This document shows positions 33,928 to 42,083 of a stretch of DNA of 64,000 nucleotides, piece after piece. Under the pieces are notes generated by a model. The model worked only from the letters and a program-made list of their open reading frames with translations, was not told the DNA's origin and made no database searches. Made by a program: the position numbers and the translations under genes. Position 1 is the stretch's first letter, and the number at the start of each line of letters is the position of its first letter. This stretch comes from Flavobacteriales bacterium (GTDB lineage: Bacteria; Bacteroidota; Bacteroidia; Flavobacteriales_F; PHOS-HE28): contig JACJZI010000002.1 of assembly GCA_020635655.1 (NCBI GenBank), forward strand, positions 1-64,000, written 5' to 3'.

Positions 33928-36105
33928 ATGACCTCTCGAGCCTTGACCCTTCTCATTCCACTGTTCCCGCTGACCATGCTCGGCGGTTCGCCCTGTGACA
34001 CGATCCCCTGGTCCGTTGGGTTCGCCGCTTCCGCCCAGGGCAACACGGTCCTCTTTACCGACCAGAGCAACACAGCCGGCTATGCCGCCAACTACTCCTG
34101 GCACTTTGGTGATGGTGCATCCAGCGACCAGACCGACCCGGTCCATACCTACAACCTGCCAGGCAATTATCTCGTGTGTCTGTACGTAGAGATCGGCCCC
34201 AACAACGGAGCCGACTCCTGCTTCGCCGCATTCTGCGACACGATCTCCGTCGGGGATCCCTCTCCGTGCGATGACCTGGACCCCGGGTTCTCCTTGCTCA
34301 CGCAGGGGCAGGTCGTTCTGTTCAACAATTATGTGGACGACCCCACCTGGGGTTACCACTGGACCTTCGGCGACGGCACCGAGGAATGGGTCACCGATCC
34401 GGTCCATACCTACATACAACCCGGTACCTATCAGGCGTGCCTGACTGTCTGGGCCTGGGACGCCAACCTACAGGACACCTGTTTCGCTGACACCTGCCAC
34501 TTGGTCGTGATCACTGCGGGCAGCGACCCTTGTGATAGCCTTCAAGCTTGTTTCATGCCGGACTATCAGGGAGCCAATGTCTTCTCATTCGCCAATTGCT
34601 CCACCACGCCTGACCCGGGCCAGACCTCCTTCTACTGGATCTTCGGGGACGGGTCCACCAGCACCGCCCCCTCACCCACCCATTCCTTCCCCCAGGGTGT
34701 CTGGACCGTATGCCTGTGGACCACCTGGCAGAACTGCGCCGACTCCACTTGCCAGGTGATCACCGCCGGGAATGCCAATCCCTGTGACACGATCCCCTGG
34801 TCCGTTGGGTTCGCCGCTTCCGCCCAGGGCAACACGGTCCTCTTTGCTGACCAGAGCAACACAGCCGGCTATGCCGCCAACTACTCCTGGCACTTTGGTG
34901 ATGGTGCATCCAGCGACCAGACCGACCCGGTCCATACCTACAACCTGCCAGGCAATTATCTCGTGTGTCTCTACGTAGAGATCGGCCCCAACAACGGAGT
35001 TGACTCCTGCTTCGCCGCATTCTGCGACACGATCTCCGTCGGTGATCCCTCTCCGTGCGATGACCTGGACCCTGGGTTCTCCGTGCTCACGCAGGGGCAG
35101 GTCGTTCTGTTCAACAATTATGTGGACGACCCCACCTGGGGTTACCATTGGACTTTCGGCGACGGCACTGAGGACTGGGTCCCCGATCCGGTCCATACCT
35201 ACACACAACCCGGCACTTATCAGGCGTGCCTGACGGTCTGGGCCTGGGACGCCAACCTGCAGGACACCTGTTTCGCCGACACTTGTCACCCAGTGGTGGT
35301 CACCGCAGGCGGAACACCCTGTGACACGACCTTCACCGTCCAGTTCACCTGGTCCGACCAAGGCAATGGCGTGGTCGAAATGGAGGCCACCGCCTCACTA
35401 CCTGCCAACGGATTCATTTGGGACTTTGGCGACGGAACCCAGGGGGGTGGTCAGAATGTCTCGCACACCTTCGGCCAGCCAGGCAACTACACCATCTGCG
35501 CCATCGCTTGGTATTGGACGGGTGCCGACACCTGTTGGGCGATGGACTGTGCGCTTGTGCCGATCGGCACCACGGATCCATGCGACGGGGTCCTGAACGC
35601 CGCTTTCGGCTGGACCGGTCAGGGCGCGATCACGACCTTTTTCAACTACTCCACTACAAATGGCCTGTCGCCCTCCTATTTCTGGGACTTCGGGGACGGG
35701 CAGTGGAGCACGGACACCCAACCCGCTCACACCTATCCCGATACGGCTCAATACCTGGTCTGCCTATCGGTCTGGGCGTTGAACGACAATGTGGTCTGCG
35801 CAGATACACTCTGCCAATGGGTCGTACCGGAGGGCACTGGTCCGGCCTCGTTGCATGAATTGCATGGCGACACCTGGACCCTGTATCCCAACCCCACCTC
35901 CGGGAATGTGGAGATCGGAAAGCCCGGGGCATTCGGCCCTGTGGAGGTCCGCATCCGTGATATCCTGGGGCGGTCCCTCTTCACTGCGTCCCTTGCCTCA
36001 TCCGATCGGATCGTTATTCCCCTCGCGCGATTCGATCCTGGAAGCTATCTGGTGGAAGTCACAAGCGCTGGTGGTGCGCATGTCTTCCGAGTGGTGCGGC
36101 AATGA
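33928..36105 (+). CDS. Secreted PKD-repeat protein with T9SS sorting domain
   Basis: This is a 725-residue surface protein. It has a signal peptide, then about seven PKD-type modules, each with a WxFGDG core (SWHFGDGASSD, YHWTFGDGTEE, FYWIFGDG and others) and a D..HTY..PG.Y strand; each module also holds several Cys. The C-terminal 80 residues (TWTLYPNPTSGNVEIG ... GSYLVEVTSAGGAHVFRVVRQ) form a type A T9SS sorting domain, so it should be exported by T9SS and anchored. PKD domains bind carbohydrate or protein partners. The ATG at 33928 gives a normal signal peptide; an in-frame ATG at 33892 is possible. Two blocks are near-identical (see repeat entries). Confidence 0.85.
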   Translation: MTSRALTLLIPLFPLTMLGGSPCDTIPWSVGFAASAQGNTVLFTDQSNTAGYAANYSWHFGDGASSDQTDPVHTYNLPGNYLVCLYVEIGPNNGADSCFAAFCDTISVGDPSPCDDLDPGFSLLTQGQVVLFNNYVDDPTWGYHWTFGDGTEEWVTDPVHTYIQPGTYQACLTVWAWDANLQDTCFADTCHLVVITAGSDPCDSLQACFMPDYQGANVFSFANCSTTPDPGQTSFYWIFGDGSTSTAPSPTHSFPQGVWTVCLWTTWQNCADSTCQVITAGNANPCDTIPWSVGFAASAQGNTVLFADQSNTAGYAANYSWHFGDGASSDQTDPVHTYNLPGNYLVCLYVEIGPNNGVDSCFAAFCDTISVGDPSPCDDLDPGFSVLTQGQVVLFNNYVDDPTWGYHWTFGDGTEDWVPDPVHTYTQPGTYQACLTVWAWDANLQDTCFADTCHPVVVTAGGTPCDTTFTVQFTWSDQGNGVVEMEATASLPANGFIWDFGDGTQGGGQNVSHTFGQPGNYTICAIAWYWTGADTCWAMDCALVPIGTTDPCDGVLNAAFGWTGQGAITTFFNYSTTNGLSPSYFWDFGDGQWSTDTQPAHTYPDTAQYLVCLSVWALNDNVVCADTLCQWVVPEGTGPASLHELHGDTWTLYPNPTSGNVEIGKPGAFGPVEVRIRDILGRSLFTASLASSDRIVIPLARFDPGSYLVEVTSAGGAHVFRVVRQ
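33991..34500 (+). repeat. First copy of the near-identical internal repeat in the PKD protein
   Basis: About 510 bp that recur 789 bp downstream (34780-35289) in the same reading frame. It covers two PKD modules (SWHFGDG and YHWTFGDG). The two copies differ at only a few scattered bases by eye, for example TTTACCGACC versus TTTGCTGACC, and the coding frame is kept (789 = 263 codons). Confidence 0.85.
34780..35289 (+). repeat. Second copy of the near-identical internal repeat in the PKD protein
   Basis: Partner of the copy at 33991-34500. High nucleotide similarity suggests recent duplication or gene conversion. An unequal crossover between copies would add or remove 263 residues without a frameshift. 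Confidence 0.85.
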
Positions 36106-36117
36106 CGACCCCTGCGC

Positions 36118-36888
36118 TCACGATGCAGAGCGGCGACGGGCCTTCTCCATCCGTTTGAACTCGCTGTTCCAGTTCATTCGGATGTTGATCAACTTGTAGA
36201 AGACCACCTCCCCCACAATGCGCCGGACCCATTGGGTCCAAGGCGAACGTTTCCGATCGGCGCGCCAACTCCCTTGAGCGTGATGTCGACTGTAGTTCTC
36301 GCTGGAGCGGAACGAGGGGACGACGAAATATTCCTTCGGCAAGATCCGGATCCCCTCTCCAATGACCTGGTCCCTGTTGTTCAGGCGAAATTCCGGATAG
36401 TGCTCGATCATATGCCTGGTCCAATAGGTGTTGTTCACCTCGTATCCCTTCATATCGTCGAACCTGTCGAGCACGGCCTGGATCATCGGATGACCGGGTT
36501 CGCATCCCACCAGGCATGTGGAGAGGAACGAGTCGAACTCGAACGAAAAGAAGCACCTTTCGGACAGGAACGGGTCGAGGCTCCGGTTCACCTCCACGTC
36601 CGTGTCAAGATAAATGCCTCCCTGCTCGGCCAGGATGTGCAACCTCATGTAGTCGCTGGCGAAGGCATAGCGCCCATGGGCGTACATTTCCTTCAGCCAG
36701 GGGTGGCTGTTCACATCGAAATTGGTCTCGTTCCATTCCTTGATGGCGAAGTCGGGCATGATCCGCCTCCATCCTGCGATCATCCGTTGCGCGTCCTGAG
36801 GCAAAGGCCCACCGCCCAACCAGATGTAATGCAGGGCGCGCGGGATCCTCTCTGGTCCGTCTTGTGTCGGTGTCGGTCTGTTGGTCAC
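36118..36888 (-). CDS. GT32-like glycosyltransferase (DxD sugar-binding type)
   Basis: This 256-residue cytoplasmic glycosyltransferase resembles the Gly_transf_sug/OCH1 group: ALHYIWLGGGPLP at the start, then FASDYMRLHILAEQGGIYLDTDVE with the DxD motif (Asp95, Asp97), and a C-terminal domain of basic helices. The GTG at 36888 was chosen because there is no good ATG in the first part. A perfect -7 box (TATCTTTG, 36938-36945) lies upstream, and longer starts would fall before it. Such enzymes transfer hexoses to capsule, LOS or protein acceptors. The acceptor is unknown. It stands apart from the left-end glycan locus. Confidence 0.78.
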   Translation of the reverse strand: MTNRPTPTQDGPERIPRALHYIWLGGGPLPQDAQRMIAGWRRIMPDFAIKEWNETNFDVNSHPWLKEMYAHGRYAFASDYMRLHILAEQGGIYLDTDVEVNRSLDPFLSERCFFSFEFDSFLSTCLVGCEPGHPMIQAVLDRFDDMKGYEVNNTYWTRHMIEHYPEFRLNNRDQVIGEGIRILPKEYFVVPSFRSSENYSRHHAQGSWRADRKRSPWTQWVRRIVGEVVFYKLINIRMNWNSEFKRMEKARRRSAS

Positions 36889-36937
36889 AGGCGCGGTCCA
36901 GAAGAACAGCGACCCGAGGAACAGACCGCTCTTGGAG

Positions 36938-36945
36938 CAAAGATA
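36938..36945 (-). promoter_or_regulatory. -7 box of the GT32-like gene
   Basis: A perfect TATCTTTG on the minus strand, 49 bp before the chosen GTG start. It rules out starts further upstream, which would be untranscribed from here. Confidence 0.5.
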
Positions 36946-37023
36946 TGGGGGCGCCGATCGCCGCACCAGCAAGAAGGGCCGGTGCTCCCGCACCGGCCCC
37001 CTTGACCAGGCAAAGTCGCGCTT

Positions 37024-37371
37024 TCAGGCCGCCTTCACCGACGGGGTCAGCAATTGGAAGTCGCTCAACACCACCTCGCTCACATATCGCTTTCCACCAT
37101 CCTTCCCTTCGTAGGTGCGATGCACCAACTTGCCCTCAAGCGCCACTGCCGCGCCTTTTCGCAGCATGCGCTCCACCATTTCCGCCATGCGGCCCCATGC
37201 CACAACGGTGTGCCATTGGGTATCGCTGGTGCGCTGCCCTTCGGCGTTCATGTAACTGCTGTGCGTGGCGACACTGATCCTGGCCACTTTTCTGCCTGGT
37301 GCCAGTTCCCGCACCTCGGGATCATAGCCCAGGTTCCCGATCAACTGCACTTTGTTCTTCAGCGTGTTCAT
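37024..37371 (-). CDS. ssb: Single-stranded DNA-binding protein, short paralogue
   Basis: This 115-residue OB-fold protein has the SSB start MNTLKNKVQLIGNLGYDPEV. HTVVAWGRMAEMVERMLRKGAAVALEGKLVHRTYEG is the core that binds DNA. It ends TPSVKAA, without the acidic D-D-D-I-P-F tail by which canonical SSB recruits partners, so it may be a specialised version. The ATG at 37371 aligns with the paralogue; an ATG two codons earlier (37377) is possible. It lies 45 bp from the second ssb on the same strand. Confidence 0.85.
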   Translation of the reverse strand: MNTLKNKVQLIGNLGYDPEVRELAPGRKVARISVATHSSYMNAEGQRTSDTQWHTVVAWGRMAEMVERMLRKGAAVALEGKLVHRTYEGKDGGKRYVSEVVLSDFQLLTPSVKAA

Positions 37372-37416
37372 GGTCATCGATTTTGACTTGTTCTCTTGTT
37401 GTTCCTGCCGCAGCGC

Positions 37417-37770
37417 TCAGGCGGTCGCCGTCTCGTTCTTGGGGGTCATCACCTGGAATTCGTTCATCACGACTTCCGTCACATAGCGCTTCTGGCCATC
37501 ACGACCCTCGAAGTTGCGATGCACCAGTTTGCCCTGAAGGGCGACCTTGCTGCCCTTGTGCAGCAGCTCCATGGCCCGCTCGGCCTGCCTGCCCCATGCC
37601 ACCACCGTATGCCATTGGGTGTCGTCGATGCGCTCTCCAGCCTGGTTCCGGTAGCTGTCATTGGTGGCGACGCTCATACGCACCATCTTTTTCCCTCCTG
37701 TGGTCTCACGCAGTTCGGGGTCGTTGCCGAGGTTACCGATGAGTTGGACGTTGTTCTTCAGCGTGTTCAT
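37417..37770 (-). CDS. ssb: Single-stranded DNA-binding protein, short paralogue
   Basis: This 117-residue SSB starts MNTLKNNVQLIGNLGNDPEL and continues HTVVAWGRQAERAMELLHKGSKVALQGKLVHRNFEG. It ends PKNETATA, again without the acidic tip. It is clearly a paralogue of the neighbour (same start, same core), implying tandem duplication. Such short SSBs occur in many Bacteroidota beside a full-length ssb encoded elsewhere. The start is clear by comparison; the open frame further left is not coding. Confidence 0.88.
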   Translation of the reverse strand: MNTLKNNVQLIGNLGNDPELRETTGGKKMVRMSVATNDSYRNQAGERIDDTQWHTVVAWGRQAERAMELLHKGSKVALQGKLVHRNFEGRDGQKRYVTEVVMNEFQVMTPKNETATA

Positions 37771-38028
37771 GTTCTTACGCGTTTTGGGGGTTGATCTGTC
37801 GTTCCGGGTCGCTATTGGTGGCGAACCCGGCGACAAAACTCCAAGGGGGGGACATCATGATCCGGTCGATCGTCGTTTGTAGGCGATTGCATGCGTTTGC
37901 TGTCGTTTGTTTACCGGATACAGCATTGGCCATATCACTGAGGATCAGGTACCTTGCTGCCAAGCCCGGGATCGGAGCAGCGAACCGGCTCCCGTGAACG
38001 TCTTGATCATGAAACGGGCCTTTGCAGC
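37771..38028. other. Intergenic region between ssb and sigma factor
   Basis: This 258-bp divergent gap has no convincing gene. It holds GTCGTTTGT twice (37872-37880, 37902-37910) 30 bp apart, and a possible plus-strand promoter for the sigma factor: TTG at 37925-37927 and TACCTTGC at 37950-37957 (22 bp apart, imperfect -7). On the minus strand GAGTTTTG (37834-37841) is a weak -7 candidate for the ssb pair. Confidence 0.4.
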
Positions 38029-38592
38029 TTGCGCGAACCGTCGGAGCGCGAACTGGTGGAGGGCTGCCTGAAGGACGACCGTCGTTATCAGGAAGTCCTG
38101 TATTCCAGATATGCACGGCGCATGTATGCCGTGTGTCTTCGCTATGCCCGTCATGAGCTGGAGGCAGAGGATATGCTTCAGGATGGTTTCATCCGCGTAT
38201 TCGACAAACTGCCGGGGTTCCGCCACAGCGGTTCGCTGGAGGGATGGGTCCGAAGGATCATGGTACACACCGCGATCAACCACTATCGACGCAAGGCGTT
38301 CCGAATGGAGCGCTTCGGACTGGAGTCGTTGCCCGATGTGCCGGTCCGTACGGATGCCGTTGATGATCTCTGCGAGCGCGAATTGCTCGAACTGATCGCC
38401 ACGCTTCCTGACGGCTACCGCATGGTTTTCAATCTGTACGCCATTGAAGGCTACGGCCATGCGGAGATCGCCCAATTGCTTGGATGTGGTGAAAGCACAT
38501 CACGCAGTCAATTGGCCAAGGCCAGGCGCATGCTCCAGGAACGCATTCAGCGATCGAACGTCATTGTCCATGAAGGAAGACCATCCCATTGA
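38029..38592 (+). CDS. ECF-type RNA polymerase sigma factor
   Basis: This 187-residue extracytoplasmic-function sigma factor has two regions: sigma-2 (ELVEGCLKDDRRYQEVLYSRYARRMYAVCLRYA, then EAEDMLQDGFIRVFDKLPGF) and sigma-4 (LLELIATLPDGYRMVFNLYAIEGYGHAEIAQLLG). The start is uncertain. A TTG at 37954 sits inside a -7-like box, so the TTG at 38029, eight residues before the family motif, is preferred. It overlaps the next gene by 23 bp; that gene has anti-sigma-like features, giving a typical sigma/anti-sigma pair. Confidence 0.85.
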   Translation: MREPSERELVEGCLKDDRRYQEVLYSRYARRMYAVCLRYARHELEAEDMLQDGFIRVFDKLPGFRHSGSLEGWVRRIMVHTAINHYRRKAFRMERFGLESLPDVPVRTDAVDDLCERELLELIATLPDGYRMVFNLYAIEGYGHAEIAQLLGCGESTSRSQLAKARRMLQERIQRSNVIVHEGRPSH

Positions 38593-39955
38593 CGACCTCT
38601 TCCGCTCCGCTCTCGCGGAGGCGGAGGCAGCTCCTCCGAACAGCGTGCTGGAACGCATCCTGTCCGCGCATGCACAGAAACGTTCGCATGAGCGGCGGCG
38701 GAAGCGGCGTTCGGTCCTGTTCCTCGCCCTACTCATTGCGGGTGCGCTGGGCTCCTGGTGGGCGATCAATGCCCGTTCAACTGCGCCGCATGATCCTCTT
38801 GTGCCAGGGAGCGGCGTGAATGAACGAACGACTTCGATCGCGCAGGAAAGGGTGCCGCCGAAGGCCTCGACCGAAAGGGTCGATGGCGCATCCTACGCAC
38901 AACGACCGGCGGAGGACACCCGGAACGATCTGGAAGTGGGCGCTTCGGCGGCTCACGATCGCGTGGCCAACAGCACCATCGCGAACAAGACCGTACGATC
39001 GGGCATTCGCAAAGGGAGCATGATGCAGCGGTCGGGCAGCGTTCTTGGGGTGGAGCGGTCGGAACTTGACCGGGTCGCAGGCGACCATTCGGCCGAGGCG
39101 GTGTCTGAAGCAGGGGGTGGCCGCGATCGGTTGCAGTGGCTTGCCGTGTTACCATCCTCCCTGATCCGTCCAATTCCCGGAAGCGTGTCGAAGCGCGCCG
39201 AGGCCCGCTCGGGATATGTCTTGCCGGATGGCGATTGGTTCATCGGCGTGACCGGCGGATATTTTGACCTGCAGTACAGGCCCGCCCATTCGGCTGATCA
39301 GCTGGCACATGAGCGCTCACTGGCCGAAAGAGCCAGGGATCTCCTGCTCTATGGGGTTGCCTGGGGGCGACGGTGGCACAGTGGGTTGTCCATTTCCCTG
39401 GGTATCGAATCCGGATCACAACGATCCCGGTTCGAACACACCGACCGTTCGACCGCCTCTCAACTGACGATCACTGAGAACATCGTGGTCTTTGACCAGG
39501 TCGTACTGTCCGCCTTCCCGGACACGATCTACAATTCGTCCGAGGTGGATCTGACCCGGCGTGCCGAGAATAGGACGAACGTGTGGCGTGTCCCACTGCT
39601 CCTTGGCTGGCGCCATGGGCTGGGGCGCTGGCATCTGGGCTTGACCGCCGGACCGGCCTTCTCTACACGCATCCAACGCAGCGGCTATGTACTGCTGTCC
39701 GACAATTCGGATGACCCCCCGCAAAGTGAATCGGTCGACGGAACGCGACGCGCGAACGTCCGACTTATGGGTATCGACTGGGAAGCATCGGCCGAATTGA
39801 TGTTCGACCTGACCGAACAACTCGGACTTTCTTTGAGCGCGACCTATGGCGCTGACCTTGTTTCATGGCAGGCGGACCCCGCTGTGCAGCCGCTTTCTGC
39901 GCGAGCGGGGGGGCGTCTCGGCCTTATCTATACCCTTCCATCCCGACCCCGCTGA
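38570..39955 (+). CDS. Anti-sigma-like N-terminus fused to an outer-membrane barrel domain
   Basis: This is a 461-residue protein. Residues 1-45 are cytoplasmic, acidic then basic (MKEDHPIDDLFRSAL..., RRRKRR). One helix lies at 48-66 (SVLFLALLIAGALGSWWAI). A disordered stretch follows to about 210. From about 216 the sequence has paired amphipathic strands (GYVLPDGDWFIGVTGGYFDL, SLSATYGADLVSW and others) ending in LGLIYTLPSRPR, like an outer-membrane beta-barrel (porin or OmpA-like). This layout suggests an anti-sigma protein in the inner membrane whose C-terminus senses or forms a barrel. It starts 23 bp inside the sigma gene. The topology is inferred. Confidence 0.7.
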   Translation: MKEDHPIDDLFRSALAEAEAAPPNSVLERILSAHAQKRSHERRRKRRSVLFLALLIAGALGSWWAINARSTAPHDPLVPGSGVNERTTSIAQERVPPKASTERVDGASYAQRPAEDTRNDLEVGASAAHDRVANSTIANKTVRSGIRKGSMMQRSGSVLGVERSELDRVAGDHSAEAVSEAGGGRDRLQWLAVLPSSLIRPIPGSVSKRAEARSGYVLPDGDWFIGVTGGYFDLQYRPAHSADQLAHERSLAERARDLLLYGVAWGRRWHSGLSISLGIESGSQRSRFEHTDRSTASQLTITENIVVFDQVVLSAFPDTIYNSSEVDLTRRAENRTNVWRVPLLLGWRHGLGRWHLGLTAGPAFSTRIQRSGYVLLSDNSDDPPQSESVDGTRRANVRLMGIDWEASAELMFDLTEQLGLSLSATYGADLVSWQADPAVQPLSARAGGRLGLIYTLPSRPR

Positions 39956-41142
39956 TGCACCGCGAGACCGCACTTCTTCTCTTCGTTCTTTCTCTCCTTT
40001 TGCATACGAACATCTGTGCCGGGGGCGGGCCGGCCCTTGTGCCGATCGACCCATGCGACACCTCGCTCCAGATCACCCTCTCCTATGCCGTAGTGGACCC
40101 CTACCTCGTGGAGTTGGTCGCGGTGATCGACACGGGAGGCTATTACTCGCTGCAGTCGTTGACCTGGGGGTTCGACGACGGCCAATCGATCTACAACGGC
40201 ACGACCCAACAGCTGCATCAATTCCCGGGCCCGGGGAATTATCTGGCCTGCCTGACCGTCAATGCCATTGGACCCGACCAGATCATGTGCGCGCGCACGA
40301 CCTGTCTGCCGATCACGCTCCTGGGCTCCTCTTCTTTGTATTCCTCTTGTGATTCGGCCTATCTGGATTTCACGGCGGTCTATGCCAACGGATACTTCAC
40401 CTTTTCCCTTGTAGACCCCGGCACGAACTATTTCGACCTGATCTGGGACCTGGGCGATGGCACCTCGGCGAACGGAGCTACCGTGGACCATCCCTACGCG
40501 GGCACAGGTCCCTATCTGGTGTGTCTTTCAGCGGACCTGGTAGACCCTTTTACACTGGATACCTGTGCGCTGCAGGTCTGTCATTGGCTGTACGCCGGCC
40601 CGGACAGCATCCCGTGTTCGCAGGTGCTCGATGTCGACTTCGATTGGGCCAGCTATGGGAATTTCGTGGCATTCTTCAACACGTCGGTCACCTCTGGATC
40701 CCCTTCGTCGCTTTTCTGGGACCTCGGGGATGGCACTACGAGCGCCTCGCCCCTGTTCGTTCATGAATATGCCGTTCAGGATGCCTATCAGGTCTGCTTG
40801 ACGGTGGCCGCATGGGGGGCATTGGCACAGGATACCTGCTCCGCAACACTTTGCCGGACGGTCCCGCTCGGGGCAACCGCTTGGGTGAGTGAGCGATACG
40901 ACGAGGTGCACCTCCACGCCTATCCTGTTCCATGCCGCGATGAGATGCAGGTCGAGATCCCGAACGAGCTGGTCGGTGGCCGCCTTCGCCTGCTCGACCT
41001 TCAAGGGCGGTGCGTCTCGGAATGGCACCCATTGGGCGGAGCTTTGTTCCGATTGGATATGAGCGATGTTCCTCCCGGCACCTACGTACTTGAAGGACTG
41101 GGCCATCGTGGTCGACGTTCGGTCCGGGTGGTCCGTGAATAG
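39955..41142 (+). CDS. Secreted PKD-like protein with T9SS sorting domain
   Basis: This 395-residue protein has a signal peptide (MHRETALLLFVLSLLLHTNICA) and three PKD-type modules (TWGFDDGQSIYNG, IWDLGDGTSANG, FWDLGDGTTSASP). The final 80 residues (HLHAYPVPCRDEMQVEIPNE ... GTYVLEGLGHRGRRSVRVVRE) form a T9SS sorting domain. The start ATG shares one base with the previous stop (TGATG), so it is coupled to the anti-sigma fusion gene. It is probably the extracytoplasmic output or partner of the sigma system. The exact ligand is unknown. Compare the larger PKD protein at 33928-36105. Confidence 0.82.
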   Translation: MHRETALLLFVLSLLLHTNICAGGGPALVPIDPCDTSLQITLSYAVVDPYLVELVAVIDTGGYYSLQSLTWGFDDGQSIYNGTTQQLHQFPGPGNYLACLTVNAIGPDQIMCARTTCLPITLLGSSSLYSSCDSAYLDFTAVYANGYFTFSLVDPGTNYFDLIWDLGDGTSANGATVDHPYAGTGPYLVCLSADLVDPFTLDTCALQVCHWLYAGPDSIPCSQVLDVDFDWASYGNFVAFFNTSVTSGSPSSLFWDLGDGTTSASPLFVHEYAVQDAYQVCLTVAAWGALAQDTCSATLCRTVPLGATAWVSERYDEVHLHAYPVPCRDEMQVEIPNELVGGRLRLLDLQGRCVSEWHPLGGALFRLDMSDVPPGTYVLEGLGHRGRRSVRVVRE

Positions 41143-41186
41143 TCCGCAAGAGGCGTCACCCGCGGGATCCCCATTTGCAAACCTTC

Positions 41187-41194
41187 TATCTTTG
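41187..41194 (+). promoter_or_regulatory. -7 box of the universal stress protein gene
   Basis: A perfect TATCTTTG (TAnnTTTG), 41 bp before the ATG at 41236. No TTG at the usual spacing was found. Confidence 0.5.
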
Positions 41195-41235
41195 GCCGCG
41201 CAGCGCTCCTGTGGCGCGGAACACCAGACCGAACC

Positions 41236-42075
41236 ATGTCCGAACGTCCACATAACATCCTTGTCCCCACGGACTTCACCAAGGTAGCCGACTACGCCAT
41301 GGAACATGCACTGACGCTGGCGCAGCATACCAATGGCCAGGTCTTTCTGTTGCACGTGGTGGCGAAGGCGGCTTTCGTGGAAGAGGCCCGGACCAAGCTG
41401 AAGATGGACATCGACCGTGCCCGGACCCTGAACGACAAGGTGACGATAAACCCCATAGTGCGCGTGGGAACGATCTATGAGGATATCGGGGATGCGGCGG
41501 CAGAGGTCGGAGCGGGCATGATCATCATGGGCACCCATGGCATGCGCGGCATGCAATTCATCACCGGTAGCCGCGCCTTGCGTGTGGTCACAAGTTCAAA
41601 GGTGCCGTTCATCGTTGTGCAGGAACGCGGCATTCGTCCAGAAGGCTACAACAACATCGTGGTCCCCTTGGACCTGCACCAGGAAACGCGTCAGAAGCTG
41701 ACGCTGGTGGCCGACATGGCCAAGTACTTCAACAGCCGCGTGCACATCATCACACCAAAGGAGACGGACGAGTTCCTCCACAACCAATTGGTGCGCAACA
41801 TCCAATTCGCGGACCAGTACTTGAAGGAGCGCGGTGTCGCGCATGATGCGGTGATCGCGGAAGAGGACAGTGGCGATTTCGTCGATGCAGTTATCGGCCA
41901 TGCCACGAAGGTGGACGCCGACCTGATCGCGATCATGAACATCTCGCAGACGAATATCTTCGGCATACTCGGTGTTCCTTATGAACAGGAGATCATCACC
42001 AACCGGTCCATGATACCGGTGATGTTGATGAACCCCGTGGATACAGGGACCGGTGGTGGTTGGACCTTCCAGTAG
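41236..42075 (+). CDS. Universal stress protein, two-domain
   Basis: This 279-residue protein begins HNILVPTDFTKVADYAMEHAL. The first UspA domain has the ATP motif GTHGMRGMQFITGSRALRV (about 98-116) with VPFIVV next; a second half starting NNIVVPLDLHQETRQKL resembles a diverged second UspA domain. Usp proteins help cells survive starvation and stress, often by binding ATP; their biochemical activity is unclear. It converges on the phosphatase gene with 8 bp between the stops. Confidence 0.88.
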   Translation: MSERPHNILVPTDFTKVADYAMEHALTLAQHTNGQVFLLHVVAKAAFVEEARTKLKMDIDRARTLNDKVTINPIVRVGTIYEDIGDAAAEVGAGMIIMGTHGMRGMQFITGSRALRVVTSSKVPFIVVQERGIRPEGYNNIVVPLDLHQETRQKLTLVADMAKYFNSRVHIITPKETDEFLHNQLVRNIQFADQYLKERGVAHDAVIAEEDSGDFVDAVIGHATKVDADLIAIMNISQTNIFGILGVPYEQEIITNRSMIPVMLMNPVDTGTGGGWTFQ

Positions 42076-42083
42076 CCCCGGTG

